Source: an uncultured Clostridia bacterium (GTDB taxonomy: Bacteria; Bacillota; Clostridia; Oscillospirales; Ruminococcaceae). From it: 40,072 bases of DNA. The stretch is from the NCBI GenBank assembly GCA_948473085.1, contig CAOKWH010000016.1, positions 1 through 40,072 on the forward strand, given 5' to 3'. Position 1 is the stretch's first letter, and each line of letters begins with the position of its first letter. The position numbers and the translations under genes are program-made. Shown here one piece after another: positions 8,048-16,256 of this stretch. The notes under the pieces were generated by a model that was not told the DNA's origin, searched no databases, and was given only the letters and a program-made list of their open reading frames with translations.

Positions 8048-8088
8048 CAACTTATCGTTTTAGCAAGATTAGTTGCGCATCTTTTCAT
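8047..8088 (-). CDS. Upstream ORF 1 in the ABC-F leader (13 codons)
   Basis: This short ORF encodes MKRCATNLAKTIS. GGAG lies directly against its ATG, which is too close for an ideal start; the same GGAG is 8 bases from a second ATG at 8080 that would give a 3-codon MRN peptide. Either short ORF lies just downstream of the mapped promoter. Too short to judge by composition; called from position only. Confidence 0.35.
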   Translation of the reverse strand: MKRCATNLAKTIS

Positions 8089-8099
8089 CTCCAAACTTT

Positions 8100-8142
8100 A
8101 TAAAAAGTAGCTGCATCAGGTACTTCACCCACTGCAGCTACT
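8100..8142 (-). terminator. Terminator of the TPM operon, abutting the ABC-F promoter
   Basis: Ten-base arms AGTAGCTGCA/TGCAGCTACT (8142-8133 and 8115-8106) with a 17-base loop and a T-run on the minus strand. Read-through RNA from the operon upstream can form it. RNA started from the ABC-F promoter begins inside the 5' arm and so mostly cannot, which would leave that transcript free. Confidence 0.75.
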
Positions 8143-8171
8143 ATTATAAAAGATTTTTTCACCCTTGTCAA
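8143..8171 (-). promoter_or_regulatory. Consensus promoter of the ABC-F leader
   Basis: TTGACA (8171-8166), 17 bases, TATAAT (8148-8143): a perfect sigma-A consensus on the minus strand. The -35 box begins just 8 bases beyond the end of the TPM gene, and the -10 box abuts the terminator hairpin of that upstream operon. Confidence 0.88.
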
Positions 8172-8178
8172 ACCAAAA

Positions 8179-9003
8179 TTAGAACCTGCGCCGGGAACTG
8201 CTGAAGCTGCGTCCCGATGAGGAGGTGCGAAAGCCTGACGAACGGGTTCTGCTGCCTCCAGAGGAGCTGGGCGGGTTCTGAATCAGCCGGGAGGTCATGC
8301 GGGTATCAATCAGCACATCATTATCCCGGTTCAGGTTCAGGTGGGTATTCTCCTGTGTTTGATAGGTAGCCTCCCGGCTGACAGCGGCATACTGCTTAGC
8401 GATGGTTTTATACATCACGCCGCCGCTTATCAGACCAAGAGCAACACCGGCAAAAAGGAACACCACCGGATATTCCCTCTGTTCATACACCGGAGTGTAG
8501 TAGTGGTTGGGGTTGCCGGCGTTGGGGTCCTCCCCCCGGGGCATCCAGCTGGCGGCGTTGTCTATCATAGCCAAAAAGCTATCGGCATAGTTGCCATCGG
8601 CCAGCTGATCAAAGCCAGCGTCCACCACATAGTCCAACCTCTGGTTGGAAAGGGTATACTTGGTTTCGCCCGAGGCACAGGCCACCACCTCCCGGGTGGA
8701 CATATTGACATAGAGGATCATGCCGGAGCGCTCCTCCCCCACGCCGAACCCCTGCTCATCATAGTAATCCTGGGCATGCAGCTCTGGGTCGGAGACACTG
8801 GAATCCCTTTCGGTCAGGATTACCAGGTCGGCCTCATATTCCGCCGTAAAATCGGCAATGCTCTCCTCTAAAAGCTGCTCCTCCCGGTCAGTGAGAATAT
8901 CGGCATTATCAAAAACCCGCTGTTCTCCCTCTGCCAGGGCGGGCACAACGCTGGCAAACAGTACAACCGATGCAGCCAGTGCTGCTAATGCTTGTTTTAT
9001 CAT
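8179..9003 (-). CDS. TPM domain secreted/membrane protein (YdjH/YgcG-like)
   Basis: 274 residues. An N-terminal signal peptide (ALAALAASVVLFASVVPALA) is followed by a TPM domain of about 130 residues (VFDNADILTDREEQLLEESI; then the catalytic-like core DLVILTERDSS and GMILYVNMSTREVV). A transmembrane helix follows near 185-205 (VVFLFAGVALGLISGGVMY), then a cytosolic tail ending in a Ser/Arg/Gly-rich low-complexity segment. TPM proteins occur in membrane-protein quality control and, in Bacillus, with pspA in the ydjFGHI operon. The start overlaps the stop of the zinc-ribbon gene by 4 bases (ATGA), so the two are translationally coupled. Last gene of its operon. Confidence 0.88.
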   Translation of the reverse strand: MIKQALAALAASVVLFASVVPALAEGEQRVFDNADILTDREEQLLEESIADFTAEYEADLVILTERDSSVSDPELHAQDYYDEQGFGVGEERSGMILYVNMSTREVVACASGETKYTLSNQRLDYVVDAGFDQLADGNYADSFLAMIDNAASWMPRGEDPNAGNPNHYYTPVYEQREYPVVFLFAGVALGLISGGVMYKTIAKQYAAVSREATYQTQENTHLNLNRDNDVLIDTRMTSRLIQNPPSSSGGSRTRSSGFRTSSSGRSFSSSRRRF

Positions 9004-10055
9004 ACAAACAGCCCTCCCAGCAACGCAATAAACCCGGCTATTGCCGTTCCCAGGGCGGCACAGTCCCGCAGCAGCTTTTTTCTATCCAGCGGCAGGACGC
9101 CGGCTGTTTTTCCAGTCTGGCCGTTCATGGCATAATAATACTTTTTGCCATCCGCCCCCTGGTAGGTAAACGCCCACACCGGAAACAGCGAATACTTATA
9201 GTTCATGTCCTTTATAAGCACCCCAATGTTCTGGTCATAAACCGAACTGTACCCCTGCACAGTGTCATCCAAAATCTGCTGGGCATACTTTTCCACATCC
9301 TCCTGAAATACGGGCTCGATGCTTTTCTGTTCGATATTGCGCATCTCCGCCCGAAAACCGGACAGATATGGCAGCTGGAACGGGATGGCCTTTCGTATCT
9401 CAAAGGGCATTACGCTGTCGGCCAGCTTGTTGCCCTCCCCCGTCAGAGCACAGCGGGTGAGGTGTTCAAAACCAATTTGGCCGTCCCGCTCAATTTTATA
9501 TATACGCGTTTCGGTATACTCCCGCCTGCCGCTGCGCCATACCCGCACCTGATTGGCCCGGGCTGTATAGGCCGCCCAGCTGTTGCAGCCCAGCACCCAG
9601 TAGGGATAATACACCCCCATAAAATGCTCGGTGCTGCCGCTTTCAAAGTAGCCCTTTGGGATATAGCGTTTTTTCTTCACCCAGTCAAAAAAGCGGCGCT
9701 GGGCCTCCTCCCTATCAAAGGAGAAAGGAATCACCAGGTCGGGGTGAAACGCCCCACGAAGCCGCCCTTCCAGCACTACCGGACTGTGACAGTACAGACA
9801 ACTGGTAGCCACTGTAGTGGGTGCAGTGACAATTTGGGCGCCGCAGCTGGGGCAGATGTAAAGGGAAACCTCCACCCCATCCTTTGCCCCCTGGCTTGCA
9901 GGAATTTTTTCTTCCTCCCCGGTGGCCGGGGCAATGTTTTTCAGCTCCTCCTCGGTCAGGGCTGCACCGCAAAAGGAACACTCAAACTTCTGGCTTTCGG
10001 GGGAAAAGGTCAGCGGTGCGCCGCAGTTGGGACATTTATATGCTACAACTGCCAT
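9000..10055 (-). CDS. Zinc-ribbon protein (YdjG-like)
   Basis: The start is ATG 10055, one base after the stop of the SPFH gene and behind AAGGTGG; the longer open frame upstream overlaps that gene. The 351-residue protein opens with two TFIIB-like zinc ribbons: KCPNCGAPLTF with FECSFCGAA (residues 7-31), and ICPSCGAQIV with CLYCHSPVV. A large domain follows with conserved Tyr/Trp patches (GVYYPYWVLGCNSWAAYTA; SLFPVWAFTYQG) and a C-terminal membrane helix (ALGTAIAGFIALLGGLFV). This matches Bacillus YdjG-type proteins, partners of YdjH and YdjI at the membrane. Function is probably tied to envelope stress; the biochemical role is not known. Confidence 0.85.
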   Translation of the reverse strand: MAVVAYKCPNCGAPLTFSPESQKFECSFCGAALTEEELKNIAPATGEEEKIPASQGAKDGVEVSLYICPSCGAQIVTAPTTVATSCLYCHSPVVLEGRLRGAFHPDLVIPFSFDREEAQRRFFDWVKKKRYIPKGYFESGSTEHFMGVYYPYWVLGCNSWAAYTARANQVRVWRSGRREYTETRIYKIERDGQIGFEHLTRCALTGEGNKLADSVMPFEIRKAIPFQLPYLSGFRAEMRNIEQKSIEPVFQEDVEKYAQQILDDTVQGYSSVYDQNIGVLIKDMNYKYSLFPVWAFTYQGADGKKYYYAMNGQTGKTAGVLPLDRKKLLRDCAALGTAIAGFIALLGGLFV

Positions 10056-10056
10056 G

Positions 10057-11262
10057 TTACTGTTCCACCTTTTTGCCGCACTCGGGACAGAATTTATCCG
10101 ATGCCCCCAATTTGGCACCGCATTCGGTGCAGAACTTGGCTGTGGGGCGGGGCTTGCCACACTCGCTGCAGAACTTGCCGCCACGGTTTTGGGTGCCGCA
10201 GTCGGCACACTGCCAGCCCTCCCCCGCTGGAGCCGCTGCTGCTGGTTCCGTCGGCCTCTGTGCAGCCTCCCGCTGGGCATGATTGGACTGGGAAGCCGCT
10301 GCCATAAAGCTGCCACCGGCGTTCATACCAATGCCCATGCCCATAAAACCGGCCATGCTGCCGGCAGCATTGGAGCCAGCAGCCTCCATGCCTCGGGCCA
10401 CAGCACCCTGCACATACCCTTCCCGCACATTGGGGTCCCCCAACATGGCGCCCTGGTTGCGCATATTGATGAGCTTCTGGCTCTCCTCGGAATAGGAGAT
10501 ACCCGCCAGGCCCACCGATACAATTTCCATGCCGCGCAGGGCGGTCCAATCCTCATCCAGGATATTGGACATATACCGGGCAAGCTCCATATTTTTGGAT
10601 GTCACATGGGAGATGCGCACCCCATCGGCCGAAAGCTGGTTGATGGCCCCTTGCAGCGCCCCCAAAAATTCGGACAGGTACTGCTCGTTAATATCCCCAA
10701 TATTCACCTGTGCGGCATTTTTGGGGATAACCTCGGAGTAAAACTTGATGGGGTCGGTGATTTTAATGGAGTATGTACCAAACGCCCGGAGAAACAGCTC
10801 GGAGTTATAAAAGGTATCAAAATAGTTTACCGGATTGGTGGTGCCAAACTTAATCCCTTTAATCTCCTGAAGATTGACATAGAACACCTTCTGTGCCCGG
10901 GGGGTGGTGCCGCCATAACGGATACGGTTGAAGGATTCCTTTACCGTATCCCCCAATTCGCCGTTAAACAGCGAAGGGATAGTGGAATTATTGACAGTGT
11001 AATACCCCTCCTCGGCTGTGTAATCGACAATTTTGCCCCCATCCACCAGCATCATAAACTGGTTGGGATATACATGGATAACCGAACCGTTGGAAATGGT
11101 AGCGCTGGTGGCCTTTGTATTGGAGTTGCGTTCTCCCCGGCGCAGTTCCACACCGGAGGTGAACACTGTACTCCCCCCCATATCTGCCGGTTCGATTACT
11201 TCCAGCCATTGGTCGGCCAAACCGCCGCGCACGGCATCGCTGATTGCTTTAATAATAGCCAC
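10057..11262 (-). CDS. SPFH domain protein with C-terminal zinc ribbons (YdjI-like)
   Basis: The start is GTG 11262 with AAAGGAGG upstream; 401 residues. Residues 20-270 form an SPFH (stomatin/prohibitin/flotillin) domain of the YdjI class (QFMMLVDGGKIVDYTAEEGYY; YSEVIPKNAAQVNIGDINEQ). A Gly/Ala/Met-rich linker follows (GFMGMGIGMNAGGSF), then two or three zinc ribbons (CADCGTQNRGGKFCSECG; KFCTECGAKL; KFCPECGKK). In Bacillus, YdjI and YdjG are recruited with PspA to the membrane. The protein should form an oligomeric membrane-associated scaffold. It lies 15 bases after the Tim44-like gene and is followed at once by the YdjG-like gene. Confidence 0.9.
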   Translation of the reverse strand: MAIIKAISDAVRGGLADQWLEVIEPADMGGSTVFTSGVELRRGERNSNTKATSATISNGSVIHVYPNQFMMLVDGGKIVDYTAEEGYYTVNNSTIPSLFNGELGDTVKESFNRIRYGGTTPRAQKVFYVNLQEIKGIKFGTTNPVNYFDTFYNSELFLRAFGTYSIKITDPIKFYSEVIPKNAAQVNIGDINEQYLSEFLGALQGAINQLSADGVRISHVTSKNMELARYMSNILDEDWTALRGMEIVSVGLAGISYSEESQKLINMRNQGAMLGDPNVREGYVQGAVARGMEAAGSNAAGSMAGFMGMGIGMNAGGSFMAAASQSNHAQREAAQRPTEPAAAAPAGEGWQCADCGTQNRGGKFCSECGKPRPTAKFCTECGAKLGASDKFCPECGKKVEQ

Positions 11263-11277
11263 TTGTATCTTCCTCCT

Positions 11278-12003
11278 TTAATTGTTCTCCACTTCATAAA
11301 CCCGGTCAAAGGACCAGGCATACCGGTTGACCTCCTCTACCCCGGTGCCGCAGTACTCACATACTTTGGTGCCCAGGGAGCGAATAGGGGCGCCGCAGTT
11401 GGGGCAGGTCAACCCAAACCCTTTGTCCAGGCCATGTTCCCTGGCCAAAGCGGCATCCTGCACATATAGCAGTTCGGTGTTATATTTGGTCTGGTACTTT
11501 TCCTGGGAAATTGCCTCTCCACACTGATACAGATATTCCACAGCGCTTTGAAAAACCACCCGGCACACCCCTTTTTCCTTGATATAGCGGGCAATTTCGG
11601 TCTGATGGATTACCACAGCCGAAAAGGCCTCGGGCTGGCCAGCGCGCCGGTTCTGTTCCACCCGCAGCCGGGTATGCTCCAGCAGCTGTTCCGATGCACC
11701 GGACAGCCTGCCGGCATCCTGCTCGGTGATGGCTGCAAAATAGGATTTCAGCGTATTTTCGCACCGGGCGACAAACTCGGCATAATTGAACTCAGGAAAA
11801 TCCCGGGCAATCTGCGGCAGGGCTAAGCGGGTCATCCCACTTACCGACTTGGGGCGTTCCCGGTTGGCCTCCTCAATATTCTTGCTGAGCTGCAGCATAT
11901 TTACCACTGTACGCAGGCTGTTTACCCCCCGGTAAACAACCTGAAGCAGCATTAAAAGTATAGCTGCAATGAAAGCCCAGAACAACAGATTGATATAGTC
12001 CAA
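11278..12003 (-). CDS. Membrane-anchored Tim44-like protein with C-terminal zinc ribbon
   Basis: The start is taken at TTG 12003, seven bases after GGTGG; the farther ATG at 12051 overlaps the predicted -10 box and has no ribosome site. About 241 residues: an N-terminal membrane helix (LLFWAFIAAILLMLLQVVY), a helical/alpha-beta domain (FPEFNYAEFVARCENTLKSY; EKGVCRVVFQSAVEYLYQ) that resembles Tim44-like/DUF-type lipid-associated domains, and a C-terminal zinc ribbon TCPNCGAP with VCEYCGTG. It is the first gene of the operon, in the place where Bacillus has pspA. The Tim44-like call is from pattern only and should be treated as tentative; the zinc ribbon and membrane helix are clear. Confidence 0.72.
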   Translation of the reverse strand: MDYINLLFWAFIAAILLMLLQVVYRGVNSLRTVVNMLQLSKNIEEANRERPKSVSGMTRLALPQIARDFPEFNYAEFVARCENTLKSYFAAITEQDAGRLSGASEQLLEHTRLRVEQNRRAGQPEAFSAVVIHQTEIARYIKEKGVCRVVFQSAVEYLYQCGEAISQEKYQTKYNTELLYVQDAALAREHGLDKGFGLTCPNCGAPIRSLGTKVCEYCGTGVEEVNRYAWSFDRVYEVENN

Positions 12004-12049
12004 TTTTCCACCACCTTGCAAAAACCAAGCCGTCCGGCGACTTATATAC

Positions 12050-12078
12050 ATTATAATTTAATTTGCGCCATTCGTCCA
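12050..12078 (-). promoter_or_regulatory. Promoter of the Tim44-like/SPFH/zinc-ribbon/TPM operon
   Basis: TGGACG (12078-12073), 17 bases, TATAAT (12055-12050) on the minus strand. It supports the TTG start at 12003 because the ATG at 12051 would lie upstream of the RNA start. Confidence 0.55.
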
Positions 12079-12199
12079 CTGCCAAAAGTATCTTCAAGAA
12101 AACATGGCAGAAAAAGCAGGGCCACGGCATTTAGCCAAATGGTCTTTTCCTCAATTATACTCGTTTTTACAAGCTCATACTTTGTTTTTTAAGATTTTC

Positions 12200-12240
12200 A
12201 AAAAAATATCCCCTGCAAAGCCTTGGGCCTTACAGGGGAT
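12200..12240 (-). terminator. Terminator of the pyrophosphatase gene
   Basis: About 15 nearly continuous pairs (ATCCCCTGTAAGGCC with GGCTTTGCAGGGGAT, a CAA loop, two G-U pairs), followed on the minus strand by TATTTTTTT. Confidence 0.92.
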
Positions 12241-12259
12241 CGAACATTGTTCTAAAAGA

Positions 12260-14353
12260 CTACTTAATCAGCGAGAAGTTTACAACCACTGCCGCAAATA
12301 CAATGGATACGATGGACAACAGCTTAATCAGGATGTTAATAGCCGGGCCGGAGGTATCCTTAAAGGGGTCACCTACGGTATCGCCAACTACAGCCGCCTT
12401 GTGGTTTTCGCTGCCCTTGCCGCCCAGGTTGCCAGCCTCAATGTGCTTTTTGGCGTTATCCCAGGCACCACCGGCATTGGACATCATAACAGCCAGAGCA
12501 AAACCAGTTACAGTGGAACCGGCCAGCATACCAGTAACGCCTTTAACACCCAGCAGCAGGCCCACAGCAAGGGGTGCCACTACAGCCAGAATGGCCGGAG
12601 GAATCATTTCCTTCTGGGCAGACTTGGTGCAGAGATCTACACAGCTGGCATAGTCCGGCTCAGCCGTGCCCTCCATCAGGCCGGGAATCTCCTTGAACTG
12701 ACGGCGTACTTCCTGAACAACACTCTGTGCAGCAGTACCCACCGACTCCATGGTAAAGGCAGCAAATACAAAGGGCAGCATACCGCCAATAAAGGTACCA
12801 ATCAGTACAGGGGGATTCATAATGCTCAAATCAAAGTCATAGGCAGGGGCAATCAGCTTAATCTGATCGATGTAAGCAGCAATCAGAGCCAGAGCAGTCA
12901 GCGCAGCAGAACCAATGGCAAAGCCCTTACCAGTGGCAGCAGTGGTGTTGCCAAGGGAATCCAGGGCGTCGGTTCTCTCACGAACCTCCTCGCCCAAGCC
13001 AGCCATCTCAGCAATACCACCGGCGTTATCTGCTACCGGGCCGTAAGCATCGGTGGCCAAGGTAATGCCCAGGGTAGACAGCATACCCACTGCCGACAGG
13101 CCAACACCGAACAGGCCGGCATTGAAATCCACACCGCCACCGGATACATAGAAGCTGACAATTACCGAAACACTGACAATAATAACCGGGATAAAGGTGG
13201 AAATCATACCCAGCGAAAGGCCGCTGATAATAACAGTAGCAGGTCCGGTTACCGAAGTGCCGGCCAGCTTCTGGGTGGGCCTATAGGTATCCGAGGTGTA
13301 GTACTCGGTGAAGTAACCAATCAAAATACCAGCCAGCAGGCCGCTGATAATGGCGCCATACAGGCCGATAGCATTGGCACCCAAGGTGCCGCGAATCAGA
13401 AAGAAGGAGCCAACTGCTACCAGAGCGCCTGCAATATAGGTGCCCTTTCTCAGGGACAAGAGCAGCTGCTTCTGCGTGGCGTTCTCATCTGTCTTGACAA
13501 ACAGGGAACCAATAATTGAGGCAAAAATGCCCAGTGTAGCCAGCGCCATAGGCACTGCCATACCGGTAAAGCCGTAGCCAGCCGATACAGCCAGGGCAGC
13601 GGCGGACAGGCGGGCGCCCGAATAGGACTCGTACAGGTCGGCACCCATACCGGCCACATCGCCTACATTATCGCCTACATTATCGGCGATAACAGCGGGG
13701 TTGCGCGGGTCATCCTCGGGGATGCCAGCCTCTACCTTACCCACCAGGTCGGCACCCACATCGGCGGCCTTGGTGAAAATACCACCGCCTACACGGGCAA
13801 ACAGAGCCATTGCCGAAGCACCCATACCAAAGGTAACCATTGCAGAGGCAATCATCTGGGCCTGCTCAGCAGCCGGATAAGCGGAGTAGAAAAACCGCAG
13901 GAAGTAGTACCAGAGGGAGGTTTCCAACATGCCCAGGCCAACTACAGTAAAGCCCATAACCGAACCAGCAGAGAAAGCCACCTTCAGGCCGGAGTTCAGG
14001 CTGTGCTCTGCAGCATTGGCGGTTCTGGCGTTGGCATTGGTGGCAATTCTCATGCCCAGGAAGCCTGCCAGGCCGGAGAAAACGCCGCCCACTACAAAGG
14101 CCACCGGCACAAAGATATTTACCAGGCCGGCAAAGGCCAGGCCCAGCAGCACAGCGCCCATAATCACAAAGAAGACGCCAACGCCCTTATACTGCCTGCG
14201 CAGATAGGCATTGGCACCGCTTCTGATCGATGCGGCAATTTTCTGCATCAGCTCGGTACCCTCGCTGTAGCTCATTACCCTCTTGGTGAGGATAAAGGCG
14301 TAGGCGAGCGCAGCAACCGCTCCAACAGGCGCCAAAATCATCAAATCAAACAT
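12260..14353 (-). CDS. hppA: Membrane-bound ion-translocating pyrophosphatase (K+-dependent type)
   Basis: 697 residues with about 16 hydrophobic segments, the usual length. The PPi/Mg-binding loop is present as DDPRNPAVIADNVGDNVGD, preceded by VGADLVGKVEAGIP; the second Asp-rich loop is DAYGPVADNAGGIAEM and the third is GGAWDNAKKHIE with DTVGDPFKDTSGPA. These bind Mg-pyrophosphate. The motif GNTTAATGKG carries Ala rather than Lys, the hallmark of the K+-dependent subfamily, which includes Na+-pumping and H+-pumping enzymes; which ion is moved cannot be fixed here. It uses biosynthetic pyrophosphate to energise the membrane, useful to an anaerobe. A consensus promoter lies upstream and a strong terminator downstream. 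Confidence 0.96.
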   Translation of the reverse strand: MFDLMILAPVGAVAALAYAFILTKRVMSYSEGTELMQKIAASIRSGANAYLRRQYKGVGVFFVIMGAVLLGLAFAGLVNIFVPVAFVVGGVFSGLAGFLGMRIATNANARTANAAEHSLNSGLKVAFSAGSVMGFTVVGLGMLETSLWYYFLRFFYSAYPAAEQAQMIASAMVTFGMGASAMALFARVGGGIFTKAADVGADLVGKVEAGIPEDDPRNPAVIADNVGDNVGDVAGMGADLYESYSGARLSAAALAVSAGYGFTGMAVPMALATLGIFASIIGSLFVKTDENATQKQLLLSLRKGTYIAGALVAVGSFFLIRGTLGANAIGLYGAIISGLLAGILIGYFTEYYTSDTYRPTQKLAGTSVTGPATVIISGLSLGMISTFIPVIIVSVSVIVSFYVSGGGVDFNAGLFGVGLSAVGMLSTLGITLATDAYGPVADNAGGIAEMAGLGEEVRERTDALDSLGNTTAATGKGFAIGSAALTALALIAAYIDQIKLIAPAYDFDLSIMNPPVLIGTFIGGMLPFVFAAFTMESVGTAAQSVVQEVRRQFKEIPGLMEGTAEPDYASCVDLCTKSAQKEMIPPAILAVVAPLAVGLLLGVKGVTGMLAGSTVTGFALAVMMSNAGGAWDNAKKHIEAGNLGGKGSENHKAAVVGDTVGDPFKDTSGPAINILIKLLSIVSIVFAAVVVNFSLIK

Positions 14354-14426
14354 TTTTTACGCTCCTTACTTAATTTCTAAAACCTGCCGGAGGCAGAATA
14401 CCTTCGTACAAGTTCTTAACAGTCTT

Positions 14427-14455
14427 ACTATAATCAATTGGGGGTTTTTTGTCAA
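14427..14455 (-). promoter_or_regulatory. Promoter of hppA
   Basis: TTGACA (14455-14450), 17 bases, TATAGT (14432-14427). The leader of about 65 bases contains a small CTGCC/GGCAG hairpin. The rest of the 315-base gap to udk is AT-rich, with no further feature seen apart from the udk promoter. Confidence 0.8.
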
Positions 14456-14581
14456 TCCGGTTTTGCCGCAATCGCTTGAGGGGGATTTTTTCTTGTTCAA
14501 ACTAATCATTTTTTGTAGTTTGTCTTTTAATATATTGTTCATATTTTCACCATTTTTTTGGAAAATATCCCTTTGTTTTTC

Positions 14582-14611
14582 TTGTCCTTTTCCCCTTCCC
14601 CATGATATAAT
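14582..14611 (+). promoter_or_regulatory. Promoter of udk
   Basis: TTGTCC (14582-14587), an 18-base pyrimidine-rich spacer and a perfect TATAAT (14606-14611), about 58 bases before the start codon. Confidence 0.55.
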
Positions 14612-14668
14612 TATTTGTTAGAAACAATACAGAATTCTGACAAAACCCGCTGAGGAGGCGCTGTATTT

Positions 14669-15295
14669 ATGAATACCATTGTAATTGGCATTGCCGGCGG
14701 CACCGGCTCCGGCAAAACCACCCTTGCCAACAAACTTAAAGAAGCCCTGGGGGATGATATTGCCCTGCTCTGCCATGACTACTACTATAAAGCCCATGAC
14801 GATATTACCTTTGAAGAACGGCAGAAGCTCAACTTTGATCACCCCATGGCGTTTGACACACACCTGCTGGTGGAGGACATCCGGGCGCTAAAGCGCGGCG
14901 AGAGCATCTTGCACCCCCTGTATTCCTTTACCCAGCACACCCGCCTGCCGGATAAGGTTCGGATGGACCCTGCGCGGGTGGTGATTGTAGAAGGCATACT
15001 AATCTTTGAAAACAAAGAGCTTCGGGATGAGATGGATATAAAAGTGTTTGTGGATACCGATGCCGATATACGCCTGATACGCCGTCTGGTGCGGGATGTG
15101 GAGGAACGGGGCCGCACCCTGGAATCGGTTGTAAACCAGTACATGAACACTGTAAAGCCCATGCATGAACAGTTTGTAGAACCCAGCAAGAAGAATGTGG
15201 ACATTATTATCCCGGAAGGCGGCATGAACACAGTTGCCCTGCAGATGCTGCTGCGGCAAATCCAGCACTTTCTTAAGGAAACAGCGGAAAATTAA
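14669..15295 (+). CDS. udk: Uridine kinase
   Basis: 208 residues, the normal size for bacterial Udk. Walker A GGTGSGKT lies at residues 10-17. The nucleoside-binding HDYYYKAH segment, the LNFDHPMAFD motif and VVIVEGILIFENKELRD are family signatures, with the lid region RLVRDVEERGRTLESVVNQY. The enzyme phosphorylates uridine and cytidine to UMP and CMP with GTP or ATP. It sits within a few kilobases of cytidine deaminase, deoB and deoD, so pyrimidine and purine salvage are concentrated here, though udk has its own promoter. AGGAGG lies upstream of ATG 14669. Confidence 0.95.
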   Translation: MNTIVIGIAGGTGSGKTTLANKLKEALGDDIALLCHDYYYKAHDDITFEERQKLNFDHPMAFDTHLLVEDIRALKRGESILHPLYSFTQHTRLPDKVRMDPARVVIVEGILIFENKELRDEMDIKVFVDTDADIRLIRRLVRDVEERGRTLESVVNQYMNTVKPMHEQFVEPSKKNVDIIIPEGGMNTVALQMLLRQIQHFLKETAEN

Positions 15296-15357
15296 CCGGC
15301 ACTCCCCTACCTCTGTAAACGAATGGCCTACAAAATGTAAACAATTTTTGTGGCTCT

Positions 15358-15385
15358 TTGAAAATGCGGTTAAAGATGATACAAT
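15358..15385 (+). promoter_or_regulatory. Promoter of the secreted protein gene
   Basis: TTGAAA (15358-15363), 16 bases, TACAAT (15380-15385), about 40 bases before the chosen start. Confidence 0.55.
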
Positions 15386-15423
15386 ATTTTATTATAAAAC
15401 TTTATCCGATGGGATGTGTCTGT

Positions 15424-16146
15424 ATGAAAAAGATATTTGCCGCCGTCCTGGCTGCTGTGTTGGCGGCTGGGCTGGCCACTACAGCCTTTGCCAACGAGGT
15501 GATTGACGGCACAATTGAACTGAATAGATCCATGTTTGAAGAAAAGCAATCGGTTTCCGGCAGGTTTTTGAACCTGGTGGCCTCCTACCCCGGCGAAAGC
15601 GCCACCCTGAAAACCAAAGACTTTGCCTTTACCTTTCACAGCGAGGATATTGGGGAGGGAATTGACGACCGGGACCGCTTTGATTTACATATCGAGGATG
15701 TGGATGACCGCACCTCCATGTACGATAAGGCGGTTGGCCGCACCACCCCCAAATATGCCTTTAAAATGGAGGCAGTCAAAGTTCCCTTCGACCTGACTGT
15801 ATTGGACAGCAACTTTATGCCCGGTTCCACAGTACATGTCTATCGGCTGGACAGCAGCGAGTGGGAAAACGGCACACAGACCAATGTCTTTGCCGCTGTG
15901 GAGAAAAATTTGACTGTGCAGCAGAATGGCGACATCACCTTCCGGATGGAGCAGGGTGGCACCTATCTGATTACAGCCAAAGAGATTGTATCCCATGTGG
16001 GCTCTATTGAGGAGCATGCCTTTGATTTTGAACGCCCCCAGCGGACGGATATCACCCAGCTGCTCACCTATCTAAAGGACAGCCCCGATGGCTATTTTAC
16101 ACAGCTGTGGGAGGCCCCGGGCCATGTTGCCGCCGAGGATGAATAA
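15424..16146 (+). CDS. Secreted protein of unknown function
   Basis: The start is ATG 15424, where a clean signal peptide begins (MKKIFAAVLAAVLAAGLATT, then AFA and cleavage before NEV); longer in-frame starts lie in the promoter. The 240-residue precursor has a mature part of mixed beta content: an early VSGRFLNLVASYPGESATL strand region, KVPFDLTVLDSNFMPGSTVH, and NGDITFRMEQGGTYLITAKE, which resembles the last strand pattern of immunoglobulin-like or dockerin/cohesin-type beta sandwiches. There is no cell-wall anchor motif and no membrane helix at the C-terminus. I do not recognise a named family. It has its own promoter and terminator, so it is monocistronic. Confidence 0.75.
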   Translation: MKKIFAAVLAAVLAAGLATTAFANEVIDGTIELNRSMFEEKQSVSGRFLNLVASYPGESATLKTKDFAFTFHSEDIGEGIDDRDRFDLHIEDVDDRTSMYDKAVGRTTPKYAFKMEAVKVPFDLTVLDSNFMPGSTVHVYRLDSSEWENGTQTNVFAAVEKNLTVQQNGDITFRMEQGGTYLITAKEIVSHVGSIEEHAFDFERPQRTDITQLLTYLKDSPDGYFTQLWEAPGHVAAEDE

Positions 16147-16154
16147 TCTTATTA

Positions 16155-16190
16155 AAAAAGAACCTTTCCGGCACCGGAAGGTTCTTTTTC
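16155..16190 (+). terminator. Terminator of the secreted protein gene
   Basis: Long hairpin, AAAAAGAACCTTTCCGG with CCGGAAGGTTCTTTTT, with one bulged base and a 2-base loop core, ending in a T-run. Confidence 0.9.
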
Positions 16191-16256
16191 TCTGATACTT
16201 CCCCGCTTTTTACTGCTGTATATCTCCTGGGATAATAAAGAAAGGGGCAAAACAGG

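Noticed and set aside
8970-11469. Two long plus-strand frames (445 and 515 codons) across the SPFH and zinc-ribbon genes
   Set aside because: Antisense to coherent overlapping genes with zinc-ribbon motifs and ribosome sites; the plus frames carry no domain.
12104-13519. 471-codon plus-strand frame
   Set aside because: Antisense to the pyrophosphatase, and it starts across that gene's terminator; Gln/Ser/Asn-rich low complexity.
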